A stretch of 64,000 nucleotides of DNA from AP-15 sp963701815 (GCA_963701815.1 CAVPBN010000008.1:62001-126000); one strand, 5' to 3'. Counted from the first letter of the stretch, positions 35,149 to 44,080 are shown. The notes: generated from the letters alone by a model not told the origin. Translations and numbers: made by a program.

Positions 35149-36351
35149 TTAGAGCGGCGAGTCGGGCGGCAGGCCGAGCGCCACCCGGCCATAGACCGCG
35201 CCGTTTACGTCCCAGTTCAGCACGTAGTGGGCATTGGCCGCATGCACGTCGCGAAACGCGCGCTGGATCGGGTTTCGCGCATAGACCGCCGCGCCCCCCG
35301 AGGCGGCGAACAGCAGATCCACTGCTTTGGTGCAGAGCGTCGCGGCAAAGGCGCCGTCGCGGCGATAACGCGCCCGCTGCTCGATGCTCGGGACGATCCC
35401 GGCTTCGGTGATCCGAGTTGCCTCGTCGCAGTCGCGCAGCACGATCGCCTCGGCCGCATCGGCCAGCGCCGACAACTCGGCCAGATGGACTTGCAGGTTC
35501 GTGTAGTCGGCCAGGTTTCTGCCGGTATAGGCGCCGAGCCGGGTGCGGGTGGCCTCGGTGAAATGCCGGATGGCGCCGCGGGCGATGCCGAGCGACACGC
35601 CGGCGATGGCAAAGGCGAACAGGCTGACCGCCGGCAATTTGTACAAGGTCCCGGGATTGAGCTCGCTGCCCCGATTGGGGCCGCCTTTGATCCGCTCGGT
35701 GGCCAGGGTCCGGTAGGCCGGGACGAATTTGTCGTCGACCTCGACGTCCTTGCTGCCGGTGCCGGCGAGGCCGATCACCTGCCAGGTGTCGATGACCTTG
35801 TAGTCGCTCGCCGGCAGCAGAAACATCCGCGGCTCGCTCTGCCCGGTCTCCTCGTCGTTGACGATGGCGCCGAACATGTTCCAGGTCGACGGATCGATAC
35901 CGCTCGAAAACGGCCAGCGGCCGCCCAGGCGATACCCGCCCGGCACCCGCCGCGCGCGGCCGCGCGCGAAAATCAGCGCCGAGCTGATCAGGCTGTCGGC
36001 CGAGTTGCCCCAGATTTCCTCCTGCGCCTCGGGGTGCCACATGCCGAGGAGCCAGTGATGGGCGGCAAGATTGGCCAGCACCCAGGCGGTCGAGCCGCAG
36101 CCTTGCCCGATCACCGCGGTCAATTCGAACAGGGCGCGAAACGGCAATTCGCTGCCGCCGACCCGGGCCGGTTGCAGAACCCGGAAGAGACCGCTCGAAT
36201 GCAGATCGGCAATGGTCTCATCCGGCAGCCGCCGCAATTCCTCGGCGCGCGGGGCGCGCTCGCGCAGGACCGGGACCAGCGCCTCGGCGCGGGCCATCAG
36301 CTCGTCGAAGCGAGGCGGCGTCCCCCGCCGCTTGGTCGTCGGATCAGGCAT
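35149..36351 (-). CDS. Flavin-dependent monooxygenase, acyl-CoA dehydrogenase fold (HpaB/HsaA-type)
   Basis: A 400-residue class D oxygenase. Features: RRLPDETIADLHSSGLFRVL, RVGGSELPFRALFELTAVIG, GQGCGSTAWVLANLAAHHWL, VPGGYRLGGRWPFSSGIDPS and WQVIGLAGTGSKDVEVDD, as in HsaA and 4-hydroxyphenylacetate-type hydroxylases of the acyl-CoA dehydrogenase fold, without the catalytic Glu of dehydrogenases. It hydroxylates an aromatic or steroid-type substrate using reduced flavin from its reductase. ATG 36351 (MPDPTTKRR) has GGGAGGATCGCA upstream. Divergent from three small-barrel genes across 147 bp, which probably holds shared control. Confidence 0.88.
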   Translation of the reverse strand: MPDPTTKRRGTPPRFDELMARAEALVPVLRERAPRAEELRRLPDETIADLHSSGLFRVLQPARVGGSELPFRALFELTAVIGQGCGSTAWVLANLAAHHWLLGMWHPEAQEEIWGNSADSLISSALIFARGRARRVPGGYRLGGRWPFSSGIDPSTWNMFGAIVNDEETGQSEPRMFLLPASDYKVIDTWQVIGLAGTGSKDVEVDDKFVPAYRTLATERIKGGPNRGSELNPGTLYKLPAVSLFAFAIAGVSLGIARGAIRHFTEATRTRLGAYTGRNLADYTNLQVHLAELSALADAAEAIVLRDCDEATRITEAGIVPSIEQRARYRRDGAFAATLCTKAVDLLFAASGGAAVYARNPIQRAFRDVHAANAHYVLNWDVNGAVYGRVALGLPPDSPL

Positions 36352-36498
36352 TGCGATCCTCCCGCGGATGAGCAAACTTGGCCCACACTACTCGCCGCCG
36401 CGCGTCAGGGCGAGAGGCTGGGGCAATATATAGGTAGTCATGCCGGCGCATGACGCCAGCCAGGGGTAACGACGCCGAGCCAAGGAGGGATCGCGCCC

Positions 36499-36807
36499 AT
36501 GTCCTATATCTATGTCGTGCAAATGGATGTTCCGGCTGCGCTCGAGGCCGAGTTCAATCGCATCTATGACGAAGACCACGTACCGACGATCCTCAAGGTC
36601 CCCGGAGTCCGCTCCTGCGTGCGCTATCGGCTCGACCACTCGACGGTCGCGACGATGCCGCGCTATCTGGCGGTCTACGAGGTCGACCGGGCCGAGATCA
36701 TCGACAGCCCGGCCTGGACCGAAGCCTCCGATCTGGGCGAGTGGAAACCCAAGATCCGCCCGCACACGACCAACCGTCAGCACAGCGTGTTCGAGCGTAT
36801 CGCCTGA
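36499..36807 (+). CDS. DUF4286-like dimeric alpha/beta-barrel protein, copy 1
   Basis: A 102-residue protein (MSYIYVVQMDVPAALEAEFN, HVPTILKVPGVRSCVRYRLD, PRYLAVYEVD). The alternating strands and helices match the DUF4286/EthD-type ferredoxin-like fold that dimerises into a small barrel. It is about 55% identical to the next gene's product, which also has 102 residues, so the two arose by tandem duplication. Such proteins act as small monooxygenases, isomerases or stabilisers of reactive intermediates. Location beside a two-component hydroxylase suggests work on the same compound; this is inferred. GGAGGGATCGCGCCC precedes the ATG. Confidence 0.82.
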   Translation: MSYIYVVQMDVPAALEAEFNRIYDEDHVPTILKVPGVRSCVRYRLDHSTVATMPRYLAVYEVDRAEIIDSPAWTEASDLGEWKPKIRPHTTNRQHSVFERIA

Positions 36808-36845
36808 CCCGATCGCCGAGAAATCCAATCGAGGAGACTTCAGGC

Positions 36846-37154
36846 ATGCCGCATATCTTTGTCGTGCAGCTCGATATCCCGGCGGAGCACGAGGCCGAGT
36901 TCAACCGGGTCTACGACACCGAACATTTCCCGATGCTGTCGAAGGTGCCCGGGGTGCTCTCGTCGGCGCGCTATCGGCTCGAACGCTCGACGGTGCCGGA
37001 CATGCAGCGCTATCTGACGATCTACGAACTCAACTCGCCCGATGTCCTGACGAGCGCCGCCTGGGAAAAGGCCGGCGCCTTCGGCGATTGGGTGACCAAG
37101 ATCCGCCCGAAAGTGACCAGTCGTCACCACAGCGTCTTTGAACAAATTGCCTGA
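36846..37154 (+). CDS. DUF4286-like dimeric alpha/beta-barrel protein, copy 2
   Basis: A 102-residue paralogue of the gene just upstream (MPHIFVVQLDIPAEHEAEFN, HFPMLSKVPGVLSSARYRLE, QRYLTIYELN, KIRPKVTSRHHSVFEQIA). The shared core includes KVPGV, RYRL, STV, KIRP and HSVFE. The start at ATG 36846 follows GAGGAGACTTCAGGC, 38 bp after the stop of copy 1. Two copies of equal length may form a heterodimer. No catalytic residue is known for this family. Confidence 0.82.
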   Translation: MPHIFVVQLDIPAEHEAEFNRVYDTEHFPMLSKVPGVLSSARYRLERSTVPDMQRYLTIYELNSPDVLTSAAWEKAGAFGDWVTKIRPKVTSRHHSVFEQIA

Positions 37155-37166
37155 AGGAGGGCAGCC

Positions 37167-37475
37167 GTGATCCACGTCGTCGCCATCATCACCGCCAAAT
37201 CCGGCATGCGCGAACAAATCCTCGAGGCGTTTCGCGCCAACATGCCGGCGGTCCATGCCGAACAGGGGTGCATCGAATACGGCCCGGCGATAGATGCCGA
37301 GGGCGCCGGCGGCTTCCAGACCAAATTCGGCCCCAACACCTTTGTCGTAATCGAGAAATGGGAGAGCCTCGAGGCGCTGAAGGCGCACGGCGCCTCGCCC
37401 CACATGGCCGCCTACGCCGCCAAGACCCGCGAGATGATCGCCAGCCGCGTCATTCACGTGCTCGAACCGGGGTGA
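37167..37475 (+). CDS. Antibiotic biosynthesis monooxygenase (ABM) / YgiN-like protein
   Basis: A third 102-residue small-barrel protein: IHVVAIITAKSGMREQILEA, EQGCIEYGPAID and FVVIEKWESLEALKAHGASP are ABM signatures (compare YgiN quinol monooxygenase). GTG 37167 follows GAAGGAGGGCAGCC, 12 bp after copy 2. ABM proteins oxidise quinol or polyketide-like substrates without cofactor, as dimers. With the two DUF4286-like genes and the divergent flavin monooxygenase it suggests a pathway for a phenolic or quinone compound. Confidence 0.88.
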   Translation: MIHVVAIITAKSGMREQILEAFRANMPAVHAEQGCIEYGPAIDAEGAGGFQTKFGPNTFVVIEKWESLEALKAHGASPHMAAYAAKTREMIASRVIHVLEPG

Positions 37476-37660
37476 GTGCAGGCAAACCGGTTCTCGATCA
37501 CCCTGGTCGGCAGTCCGAAAGCAATCCGGAGGCCGATGGGGACCGGGTGCGAAAGGGGCGGCGCTAAGCAGGTTTGCTTTAACCTGTCTTGCGCATAATC
37601 AAACCCGTTGAAAGGCCATGGCAGGCGGTTGGCGCCGGGGCCCGGATCGCGGGGAAGATC

Positions 37661-39115
37661 ATGCGTCTCGGCGAAATATTGGTCGGCAGCGGTCTGATCA
37701 CCGCCGCCGATATCGAAACCGCGATCGAACGCCAGCGCGTCGAGGGCGGAAAGCTGGGTGAAAACCTGGTTGCGCTCGGGCTGTTGACGCCGGAGCAGTT
37801 GAAAGGGGTGATCAACGCCATCCCGGCCGTCCCTTCGGCGGTTGCCGACACCGGCATCTTGCCGCGCAATCTGCTCAACCTGATGCTCAAATTGATGCAT
37901 CTCGAAACGCTGGAAACGGTCCCCGAACTGGCTGCCCGCATGAAATTGCCGGCGCGGGTCGTCCAGGAATTGTTGGACGAGGCGACGCAGCCGCGGCTGG
38001 TGCAGGCGATGGGCTCGGCCGGAAGCGCCTTCGGCGTCCGCTACGCGCTCGGCGCGGAAGGCCGGGCTGCGGCCAAGGACGCATTCGACCAGAACCTCTA
38101 TCTGGGACCGGCGCCCGTGTGCCTCGCCGCCTATCAGGACCAGATCAGGCGCCAGCGCGTGGCGAACGAGGTCCTCGATGCCGATGCCCTGCGCCGAGGC
38201 TTCGACGGATTGGTGGTGCCCGAGCACTATCTGCGCAAACTGCTGCCGGCGGTCAGCGCCGGGCGCACCATCCTGTTGTTCGGGCCGCCGGGAAACGGCA
38301 AAACGACGCTGGCCACGCGCATCGCAAAACTGTTTCGCGACGTTGTCTACATCCCCTACGCGATCGACGTCGGCGGTCAGATCATCAAGGTGTTCGATCC
38401 GAGCGTGCACCAGCCCGCGGTGCGGGAGGCGGAGGCCGGTTCGCTCGCGGAACGCGGCAGCCTGCAGCGCGATCGGTTCGACGAGCGCTGGGTCGCTTGC
38501 CGGCGTCCGGTGGCGGTCGCAGGCGGCGAATTGACCATCGAGATGCTCGACCTGCAATACAACGCCGAGACCCGCTTCTACGACGCGCCGCTCCACGTCA
38601 AGGCGTTGAACGGCATGTTTTTGATCGACGATTTCGGTCGGCAAAAATTCGCGCCGGACGAGTTGCTCAACCGCTGGATCGTGCCGATGGAAAACCAGAT
38701 CGACTATCTGCGGCTCAACAGCGGCGCGAGCTTCGCCCTGCCCTTCGACGAGCTGGTCATCTTCTCGACAAACCTCAAACCCTCCGACCTGATGGACCCC
38801 GCATTCCTGCGTCGCATTCCTTACAAGATCAAGCTGTTCACGCCCAGTCGGAACGAATACCGCCAAATCTTCGAAGCGGTGGCTCGGGTATACGGTCTGA
38901 TCCTGGACGACGAAGTTTTCGATTTTGTGGTGCAGCGTCTGGTCGGCGAATACGACTTGGCCTACTACCAGCCGAAATTCATTTGCGAGCAGGTCGTCGA
39001 AGCGTGCAAATGCTTTGCGCTGCCGCCGCGATTAACCAAGGAGCGGGCAGCCGAAGCCTTGGCCAACCTATACTTCGATATCGAGGACGCCCGGGACGGC
39101 GCGGCGGCGCGCTGA
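37661..39115 (+). CDS. AAA ATPase with N-terminal MshEN domain and a winged-helix-like middle domain
   Basis: A 484-residue protein in three parts. Residues 1-55 (MRLGEILVGSGLITAADIET, KLGENLVALGLLTPEQL) are an MshEN/GspE N-terminal module, elsewhere a c-di-GMP or assembly-binding domain of type II secretion and pilus ATPases. Residues about 66-140 look like a winged helix (LETVPELAARMKLPARVVQE). From about 180 comes an AAA module: Walker A GPPGNGKTT (208-216), Walker B MFLIDDFG (about 319-326), sensor 1 STN (369-371), and an arginine-finger candidate in FLRRIPYK. The AAA part is nearest to MoxR/RuvB-like ATPases, not to GspE. ATG 37661 follows GGGGAAGATC. Only a small lipoprotein gene is adjacent, so the target machine is unknown. 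Confidence 0.72.
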   Translation: MRLGEILVGSGLITAADIETAIERQRVEGGKLGENLVALGLLTPEQLKGVINAIPAVPSAVADTGILPRNLLNLMLKLMHLETLETVPELAARMKLPARVVQELLDEATQPRLVQAMGSAGSAFGVRYALGAEGRAAAKDAFDQNLYLGPAPVCLAAYQDQIRRQRVANEVLDADALRRGFDGLVVPEHYLRKLLPAVSAGRTILLFGPPGNGKTTLATRIAKLFRDVVYIPYAIDVGGQIIKVFDPSVHQPAVREAEAGSLAERGSLQRDRFDERWVACRRPVAVAGGELTIEMLDLQYNAETRFYDAPLHVKALNGMFLIDDFGRQKFAPDELLNRWIVPMENQIDYLRLNSGASFALPFDELVIFSTNLKPSDLMDPAFLRRIPYKIKLFTPSRNEYRQIFEAVARVYGLILDDEVFDFVVQRLVGEYDLAYYQPKFICEQVVEACKCFALPPRLTKERAAEALANLYFDIEDARDGAAAR

Positions 39116-39188
39116 CGGCGTGGAACCCGGCCGGTCGACGCCGGGCCTCGCCTTGACAATCCGCGGCGAGGCTCGCCATCCTCGCGCA

Positions 39189-39404
39189 ATGCGCCGATCG
39201 TCGTTCCTGTTGATCGCGTGGGTCACGAGCCTCGCTGCTTGCGCCGGCCCCGCACCGCAGACGACGGTCAGCCAACCGCCGCCCGGCCCCGATTGCAGCG
39301 CCTGCATCTTGCAGAACCCCGGCGATGTCCGGCCGTGCGTGCCGATCTGTCACCGCCCCGAGAGCGATATCGGCGGAGCGGCTGCCGGCGGGGTGATCCG
39401 TTGA
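39189..39404 (+). CDS. Small lipoprotein
   Basis: A 71-residue product. MRRSSFLLIAWVTSLAACAG is a lipoprotein signal with lipobox LAAC. The mature part has two Cys pairs (DCSACI and CVPIC) and a Gly-rich tail (GGAAAGGVIR), which suggests a small disulphide-stapled outer-membrane lipoprotein. No family recognised. It starts 73 bp after the ATPase gene and may be co-transcribed. No good ribosome site is seen at this ATG, so the start is tentative. Confidence 0.6.
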   Translation: MRRSSFLLIAWVTSLAACAGPAPQTTVSQPPPGPDCSACILQNPGDVRPCVPICHRPESDIGGAAAGGVIR

Positions 39405-39506
39405 TCCGACAGGCAGACCGACATCTCGCGGCGGTTCGGCGACCCGAACTTTTGACCGGTTCGATGCAAACCGGCTCTGCGATCTACCCACCGGGAGGAT
39501 AAATCG

Positions 39507-41156
39507 ATGCAGGTCATGAACGTCATTGCCGAAATCCTGAAGCGGGAAGGGATTTCGACGCTGTTCTGCTTTCCGACGACGCCGATCATCGAAGCTGCGG
39601 CCGCCGTCGGCATCAAGCCGGTGATCTGCCGCCAGGAACGGGTCGGCGTCCACATGGCCGATGGCTTCGCGCGCGTGTCGAACGGCCGACCGGCCGGCGT
39701 CTTTGCGATGCAGTACGGGCCGGGCGCCGAAAATGCCTTCGCCGGCGTGGCCACCGCTTTTTCCGACTCGACTCCGGTGTTGTTTCTGCCGCTCGGCCAC
39801 CCGCGCGAGACCGCGCAATTGTTCCCGATGTTCAAATCGAGCCGCAGCTACGCCGCGATCACCAAATCGGTCGAAGAGGTGCAGCTGCCGCACGAGATCG
39901 GCAACATCATGCGGCGGGCCTTCGCCCAACTCAAAAACGGGCGGTCAGGCCCGGTCATGGTGGAAGTGCCGGCCGACGTTACCGGCATCGAAGTCAACGT
40001 CGATCCGAACACCCACCGGCCGGTTCGCATCAGCCGCTCGGCCGGCGACGCGCGCGATATCGACGACGCCGCGAAGATGCTGCTCGATGCGTCCTGTCCG
40101 ATGATCCTGGTCGGGCAGGGCGTCTTTTACGCCGAGGCGACCGACGAATTGCGGCGGCTCGCCGAATTGCTGCAAGCCCCGGTCATGACGACGTTCGACG
40201 GCAAGAGCGCCTTTCCCGAGGACCACGCGCTGTCGCTCGGGCCGGGCGGCGGCACCTTTACCGGCCACGGCCGCCATTTCCTGCACAAATCCGATCTGGT
40301 GCTGGGCGTCGGCTGCAGCTTTACCCGCCACGGCATCGCCACCCCGGTATTTCCGCCCGGCAAGAGGTACATCCACGCGACCAACGACACCCGCGATCTG
40401 CACAAGGCCTTCGCCGCCGATCTCGGCATTCTCGGCGACGCCAAGCTGGTGCTCGGTCAATTGATCGAGGCGGTGCGAGACCGGCTGGGGGCAAAGGCCC
40501 GCTCGAACGCCGTCGCTCAGGAGGTCGCGGCCAAGCGCGAGGAATGGCTCGCCCGCTGGCAGGGAAAGCTGCATTCGAACGAGCATCCGATCAACCCTTA
40601 CCGGGTGATCTCGGACTTCATGCGCGTCGTCGACCCGGCCGAGGCCATCGTCACCCACGATTCCGGCAGCCCGCGCGAGCAGCTCAACCCGTTCTACCGG
40701 GCGACCCGGCCGCGCGGCTATCTCGGCTGGGGCAAGTCGCATCAACTCGGCACCGGGCTCGGGCTCGCCATCGGCGCCAAGGTCGCGGCCCCCGACAAGT
40801 TCTGCGTCAATATCATGGGCGACGCGGCCTTTGGCATGACCGGGCTCGATTTCGAAACCGCCGCGCGCTGCGGCATCCCGATCACGACGATCGTCCTGAA
40901 CAATTCGACGATGGCGATCGAAACCCACGCGATGCAGCTGTCGCACGAGCGCTATCGGGCGCGCGACCTCGGCGGCAATTACGCAAACATCGCCCGCGAT
41001 CTCGGCGGCTGGAGCGAACGCGTCGAAGACCCGAGCCAGATCGGCGACGCGATCCTGCGCGCCCGCCGCCAAAACGACGAAGGCCGCGCCGCGTTGCTCG
41101 AATTCGTCACCAGCCAGGAGCAGGGCTTTTCGCACCGCCGCGGCGGCGCCGACTAG
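39507..41156 (+). CDS. Thiamine-diphosphate-dependent enzyme, acetolactate synthase-like
   Basis: A 549-residue enzyme of the ALS/benzoylformate decarboxylase/oxalyl-CoA decarboxylase superfamily. Domains: N-terminal Pyr domain with catalytic Glu44 (CRQERVGVHMADGFAR), central domain (RLAELLQAPVMTTFDGKSAF, GVGCSFTRHG), and C-terminal PP domain with the ThDP-Mg motif beginning GDAAFGMTGLDFETAAR and ending LNN (Asp439 onward). ATG 39507 follows GGGAGGATAAATCG. It lacks a partner small subunit, so acetolactate synthesis for valine is less likely than decarboxylation or a lyase reaction on a 2-keto acid. Confidence 0.88.
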   Translation: MQVMNVIAEILKREGISTLFCFPTTPIIEAAAAVGIKPVICRQERVGVHMADGFARVSNGRPAGVFAMQYGPGAENAFAGVATAFSDSTPVLFLPLGHPRETAQLFPMFKSSRSYAAITKSVEEVQLPHEIGNIMRRAFAQLKNGRSGPVMVEVPADVTGIEVNVDPNTHRPVRISRSAGDARDIDDAAKMLLDASCPMILVGQGVFYAEATDELRRLAELLQAPVMTTFDGKSAFPEDHALSLGPGGGTFTGHGRHFLHKSDLVLGVGCSFTRHGIATPVFPPGKRYIHATNDTRDLHKAFAADLGILGDAKLVLGQLIEAVRDRLGAKARSNAVAQEVAAKREEWLARWQGKLHSNEHPINPYRVISDFMRVVDPAEAIVTHDSGSPREQLNPFYRATRPRGYLGWGKSHQLGTGLGLAIGAKVAAPDKFCVNIMGDAAFGMTGLDFETAARCGIPITTIVLNNSTMAIETHAMQLSHERYRARDLGGNYANIARDLGGWSERVEDPSQIGDAILRARRQNDEGRAALLEFVTSQEQGFSHRRGGAD

Positions 41157-41185
41157 CGCTACCGTTGCAGCCTCTGGCCCAGCCG

Positions 41186-41203
41186 CTTCCCGGAACCGGG
41201 AAG
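41186..41203. terminator. Short stem-loop after the ThDP enzyme gene
   Basis: CTTCCCGG pairs with CCGGGAAG around AA, 29 bp after the stop codon. There is no T-run, so it is only a possible terminator. Confidence 0.45.
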
Positions 41204-41268
41204 GAGGCTGCTGGTCGGAGGCAAAGTGAGAAGCGGCACGCTGCTCGCCAATGACGGGAGGGCTCGCG

Positions 41269-42015
41269 ATGCCGCGGCGGGTGCGTGTGGATTACGATGA
41301 GGTTGCGCATCTTTACGACACGCAACCCTATCGGTCGCGTGCGGCCGATCCGGAATTTCTGGCGTTTGCCGGACAGCGCGACGCTGCTGGTTTGGCAGTT
41401 CTGGACATCGGCTGCGGCACCGGCAACCAGCTGATCGCCGACCGCGATGCGGTGCCGGATGCCCGGTATTTCGGGCTCGATCGGTCGTCCGGCATGCTGC
41501 GGCAGGCTCGCCGAAAGGCGCCCGATATCGCCTGGGTGCGCGCGGATGGCGCGGTTCTGCCGTTCGCGGGCAGCAGTTTCGACTTCGTATTCTGCCAATT
41601 CGCCCTGCATCACATCGAAGACAAGGCGGGCATGCTGAGCGCCGTCCGTCAGGCTCTTCGGCCGGGGGGCCGATTTGTTGTGCGCAATTTGTGTCCCCAG
41701 GAATCGGCCGACTGGCTCTATTACGAATATTTCCCCGAGGCGCAACTCGTCGACCTGCAAGATTTTTGGCCTGCGGACGCGGTGGCCGGTATCATGAAAG
41801 CGCTCGGCTTCGCTGGCGTCACGCTGGCCTATCAGCGTCTCGATTTCGAACAGGATCTGCCGGCGTGGCTCGCGATCGTGCGGCGCCGCGATACCTGCTC
41901 GCAATTGCAGGCAATCTCCGACGCGGCGTATCGAGCCGGAGTGAGGCGTTTGGAGCGCGACATCGCCGACCCAAGCCTGCCCCGGTCGCGCACGGACCAT
42001 CTGTGCCTGGCGTGA
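41269..42015 (+). CDS. Class I SAM-dependent methyltransferase
   Basis: A 248-residue methyltransferase of the UbiE/methyltransf_11 type. Motif I is VLDIGCGTGNQLIADRD, the acidic residue after strand 2 is in YFGLDRSSGMLRQA, and motif IV is FDFVFCQFALHHIEDKAGML. RQALRPGGRFVVRNLCPQES follows. I prefer ATG 41269 (MPRRVRVDYDEVAHLYD) because GGGAGGGCTCGCG precedes it; an ATG six codons upstream is weaker. The substrate is unknown. Confidence 0.88.
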   Translation: MPRRVRVDYDEVAHLYDTQPYRSRAADPEFLAFAGQRDAAGLAVLDIGCGTGNQLIADRDAVPDARYFGLDRSSGMLRQARRKAPDIAWVRADGAVLPFAGSSFDFVFCQFALHHIEDKAGMLSAVRQALRPGGRFVVRNLCPQESADWLYYEYFPEAQLVDLQDFWPADAVAGIMKALGFAGVTLAYQRLDFEQDLPAWLAIVRRRDTCSQLQAISDAAYRAGVRRLERDIADPSLPRSRTDHLCLA

Positions 42016-42155
42016 CCATTTGCGGGGAGGCGCCGTAGGACGCTGGCTGACCGGTCGCGGTTGAGCATCGCCCGGTGCGATATGCTACCGTTGGTGCCGG
42101 ACACCTGCGGTGCTTCTGACAAAGGAGCGCCCACGATCGAAGGAGGAGGCCGGCG

Positions 42156-43116
42156 ATGGCGCCGCGCATCGGATATCTGCTGCCGACCCGAGAGGCCGTC
42201 ATGCAGGGCCGGCCCGAGACCGGGCCGCTGCTGGCGCTCGCCGAGCGGGCGGAGGCGCTCGGCTATCATTCGGTCTGGGTCGGCAATTCGCTGCTGGCCC
42301 GGCCGCGGCACGATCCGCTGACCCTGCTCGCCGCGGTTGCCGCCCGCACCCGAAAGGTGACGCTCGGGACCGCGGTCTTTCTGCCGGCGCTGCGCAACCC
42401 GGTCGTGCTGGCGCATCAGCTCGCCACATTGGACCGGATCAGCGAGGGTCGGCTGGTGCTGGGCGCCGGCATCGCCACCGACGTCGCCAATATCCGCGCC
42501 GAATTCGCGGCAGCCGGGGTGCCGTTCGAAGGGCGCGTCGGGCGGATGATGGAGGGCCTGCGGCTGGCCCGAGCGTTGTGGAGCGGGGAGCCGGTCGATT
42601 GGCAGGGGCGCTGGCCGGTGGCGGGCGGCGTGCTCGGGCCGACGCCGCACCGTCCGGGCGGGCCGCCGATCTGGCTCGCCGGCTCGGTCGGCCCGGCGCT
42701 CGAACGCGCCGGGCGGCATTTCGACGGCTGGTTCGCCAACGAGCCCGACCTCGCCCGCTGGACCGGGCAATGGGCCGAGGTGCAGCGCGTCGTGCGCGAC
42801 GGCGGGCGCGATCCCGCCCGGTTCGCGGCCGCGAACTATGTGACCCTGGCGCTCGACGAGGATGCGAGCCGCGCCGAGCGGAGCATCGACGGGTTTCTCG
42901 AGCGTTATTACGGCCAGCCGGCGGCAGAGATGCGCAAGCGCCAAGCCTGCTTCGGCGGCCCGGCGGCCGACGCAGGCAAGTGGCTGCGCGGATACGCCGA
43001 TGCCGGCGTCAGCCGATCTGATCGTCCGTTTTACCGGCGATCATGACCGACAACTCGAAGCGGTGAGCCGACTGTGCTCCGGGCTCGGCTGGCCGGCGAG
43101 CGGAGGACAAGGATGA
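42156..43116 (+). CDS. LLM-class (luciferase-like) oxidoreductase (one frameshift)
   Basis: A TIM-barrel flavin-dependent oxidoreductase of the F420/FMN bacterial luciferase family. Seen: LAERAEALGYHSVWVGNSLL, RTRKVTLGTAVFLPALRNPV, HQLATLDRISEGRLVLGAGI and PIWLAGSVGPALERAGRHFD. Near 43010 an extra base turns ADAGVTDLIVRFTGDHDRQL into ADAGVSRSDRPF and an early stop at 43046; the correct tail runs to 43116. ATG 42156 has AGGAGGAGGCCGGCG before it. The corrected stop overlaps the next gene's probable start (ATGA at 43113). Confidence 0.85.
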
Positions 43117-43647
43117 GTCCCGGCCGGCAGAGCGGGATATGGCAGGCCGCTTTTCGTGTCGACGATGCTGTGGCTGTCTGCCTCGCCGGCATTCGCTCAG
43201 CAGCCGAGCCAGGCGCAGATCGGCGCTATCCGCCAAGCATGTCGGAGCGATTACATGGCGCATTGTTCGAGCGTGCCGACCGGTGGCGCGGCGGCGCTCG
43301 ATTGCCTCAAACAGAATTCGGCGAGCGTGTCGGCGGGCTGCCGGCAGGCGTTGAACGAGGCCGGCGGCGGCGGAGCGGCGCCCGCTACCGGCGTGCCGGC
43401 CGTCGCCGCACCGGCCCCCGGACCGGCGGCGCCGCCGGTGGCTGCCGCACCGACGGAACCGCAGCCGCCGATGTCGATGCGGCGACGATTGGCGCTGATG
43501 CGACAAGCCTGTGCCGGGGATTTTCACCGCTATTGCGGCGGCGCTCCGTTAGGCGGCGGCAGGGGGATCGCCTGCCTGCAAGGAAACGCCGACCGGCTGT
43601 CGGCTCGGTGCCGCTCGGCATTGCAGGCCGCCCGGCAGGTCCGGTAG
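43113..43647 (+). CDS. Secreted protein with two GLG1-type Cys-rich repeats (probable frameshift near the start)
   Basis: The clear part begins near 43156: TMLWLSASPAFAQQPSQAQ is a signal peptide end. Two repeats follow: IRQACRSDYMAHCSSVPTGG with LDCLKQNSASVSAGCRQAL, and MRQACAGDFHRYCGGAPLGG with IACLQGNADRLSARCRSAL. Each holds four Cys in the pattern of the Cys-rich repeat of Golgi glycoprotein GLG1 (PF00839), which bacteria also carry in periplasmic proteins of unknown role. A Pro/Ala linker joins them. ATG 43113 overlaps the LLM stop, and one base near 43152 must be corrected to join it; otherwise GTG 43156 would be the start, with too short a signal. Confidence 0.68.
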
Positions 43648-43669
43648 GCCGTAGAGGGAGGCTCCGTCC

Positions 43670-44044
43670 ATGCCCGTCAACAAACCCCATCTCGAATTTC
43701 ACGCTGTCGACATGAATTCCGGCTGGTCGACCCCGGCCGGCTATCCGACCGGCATCGAAGAAAAGATCCTTGCCGGCGCGCTCGACGACGAGCGCCGAAG
43801 CGGCAGCCGGACGCGGCTGCTGCGCTTTGCCCCGGGCGTGTTCACGACCGCACCCTTTGTTCACGAATATTGGGAGGAGGTCTATCTGATCGCCGGCGAC
43901 CTGACCGTGGGCAACGACGCCGCAGGCGAGGGCGGCGAAGGCTTTGCCGCCGGCACCTACGCCTGCCGACCCCCTGGCGCGGTGCACGGCCCGTTCAAAT
44001 CGAACGGCGGCTGCCTGCTGTACGAGACCCACTATTACGGCTGA
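43670..44044 (+). CDS. Cupin-domain protein
   Basis: A 124-residue single-cupin protein. FAPGVFTTAPFVHEYWEEVY LIAGDL is cupin motif 1 with the His, Glu and Glu metal ligands; GTYACRPPGAVHGPFKSNGG is motif 2 with the last His. It opens with HLEFHAVDMNSGWSTPAGYP. ATG 43670 follows GAGGGAGGCTCCGTCC. Small cupins of this kind act as dioxygenases, isomerases or sugar-pathway enzymes; neighbours give no clear substrate. Confidence 0.85.
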   Translation: MPVNKPHLEFHAVDMNSGWSTPAGYPTGIEEKILAGALDDERRSGSRTRLLRFAPGVFTTAPFVHEYWEEVYLIAGDLTVGNDAAGEGGEGFAAGTYACRPPGAVHGPFKSNGGCLLYETHYYG

Positions 44045-44080
44045 GGCGGATCGTCGACGGTCCGGGGCGGCCACAGAAGT

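Noticed and set aside
39507..41156. Acetolactate synthase (ilvB) as a firm name
   Set aside because: No small regulatory subunit gene and no ilvC/ilvD nearby; the superfamily is too broad for the symbol.
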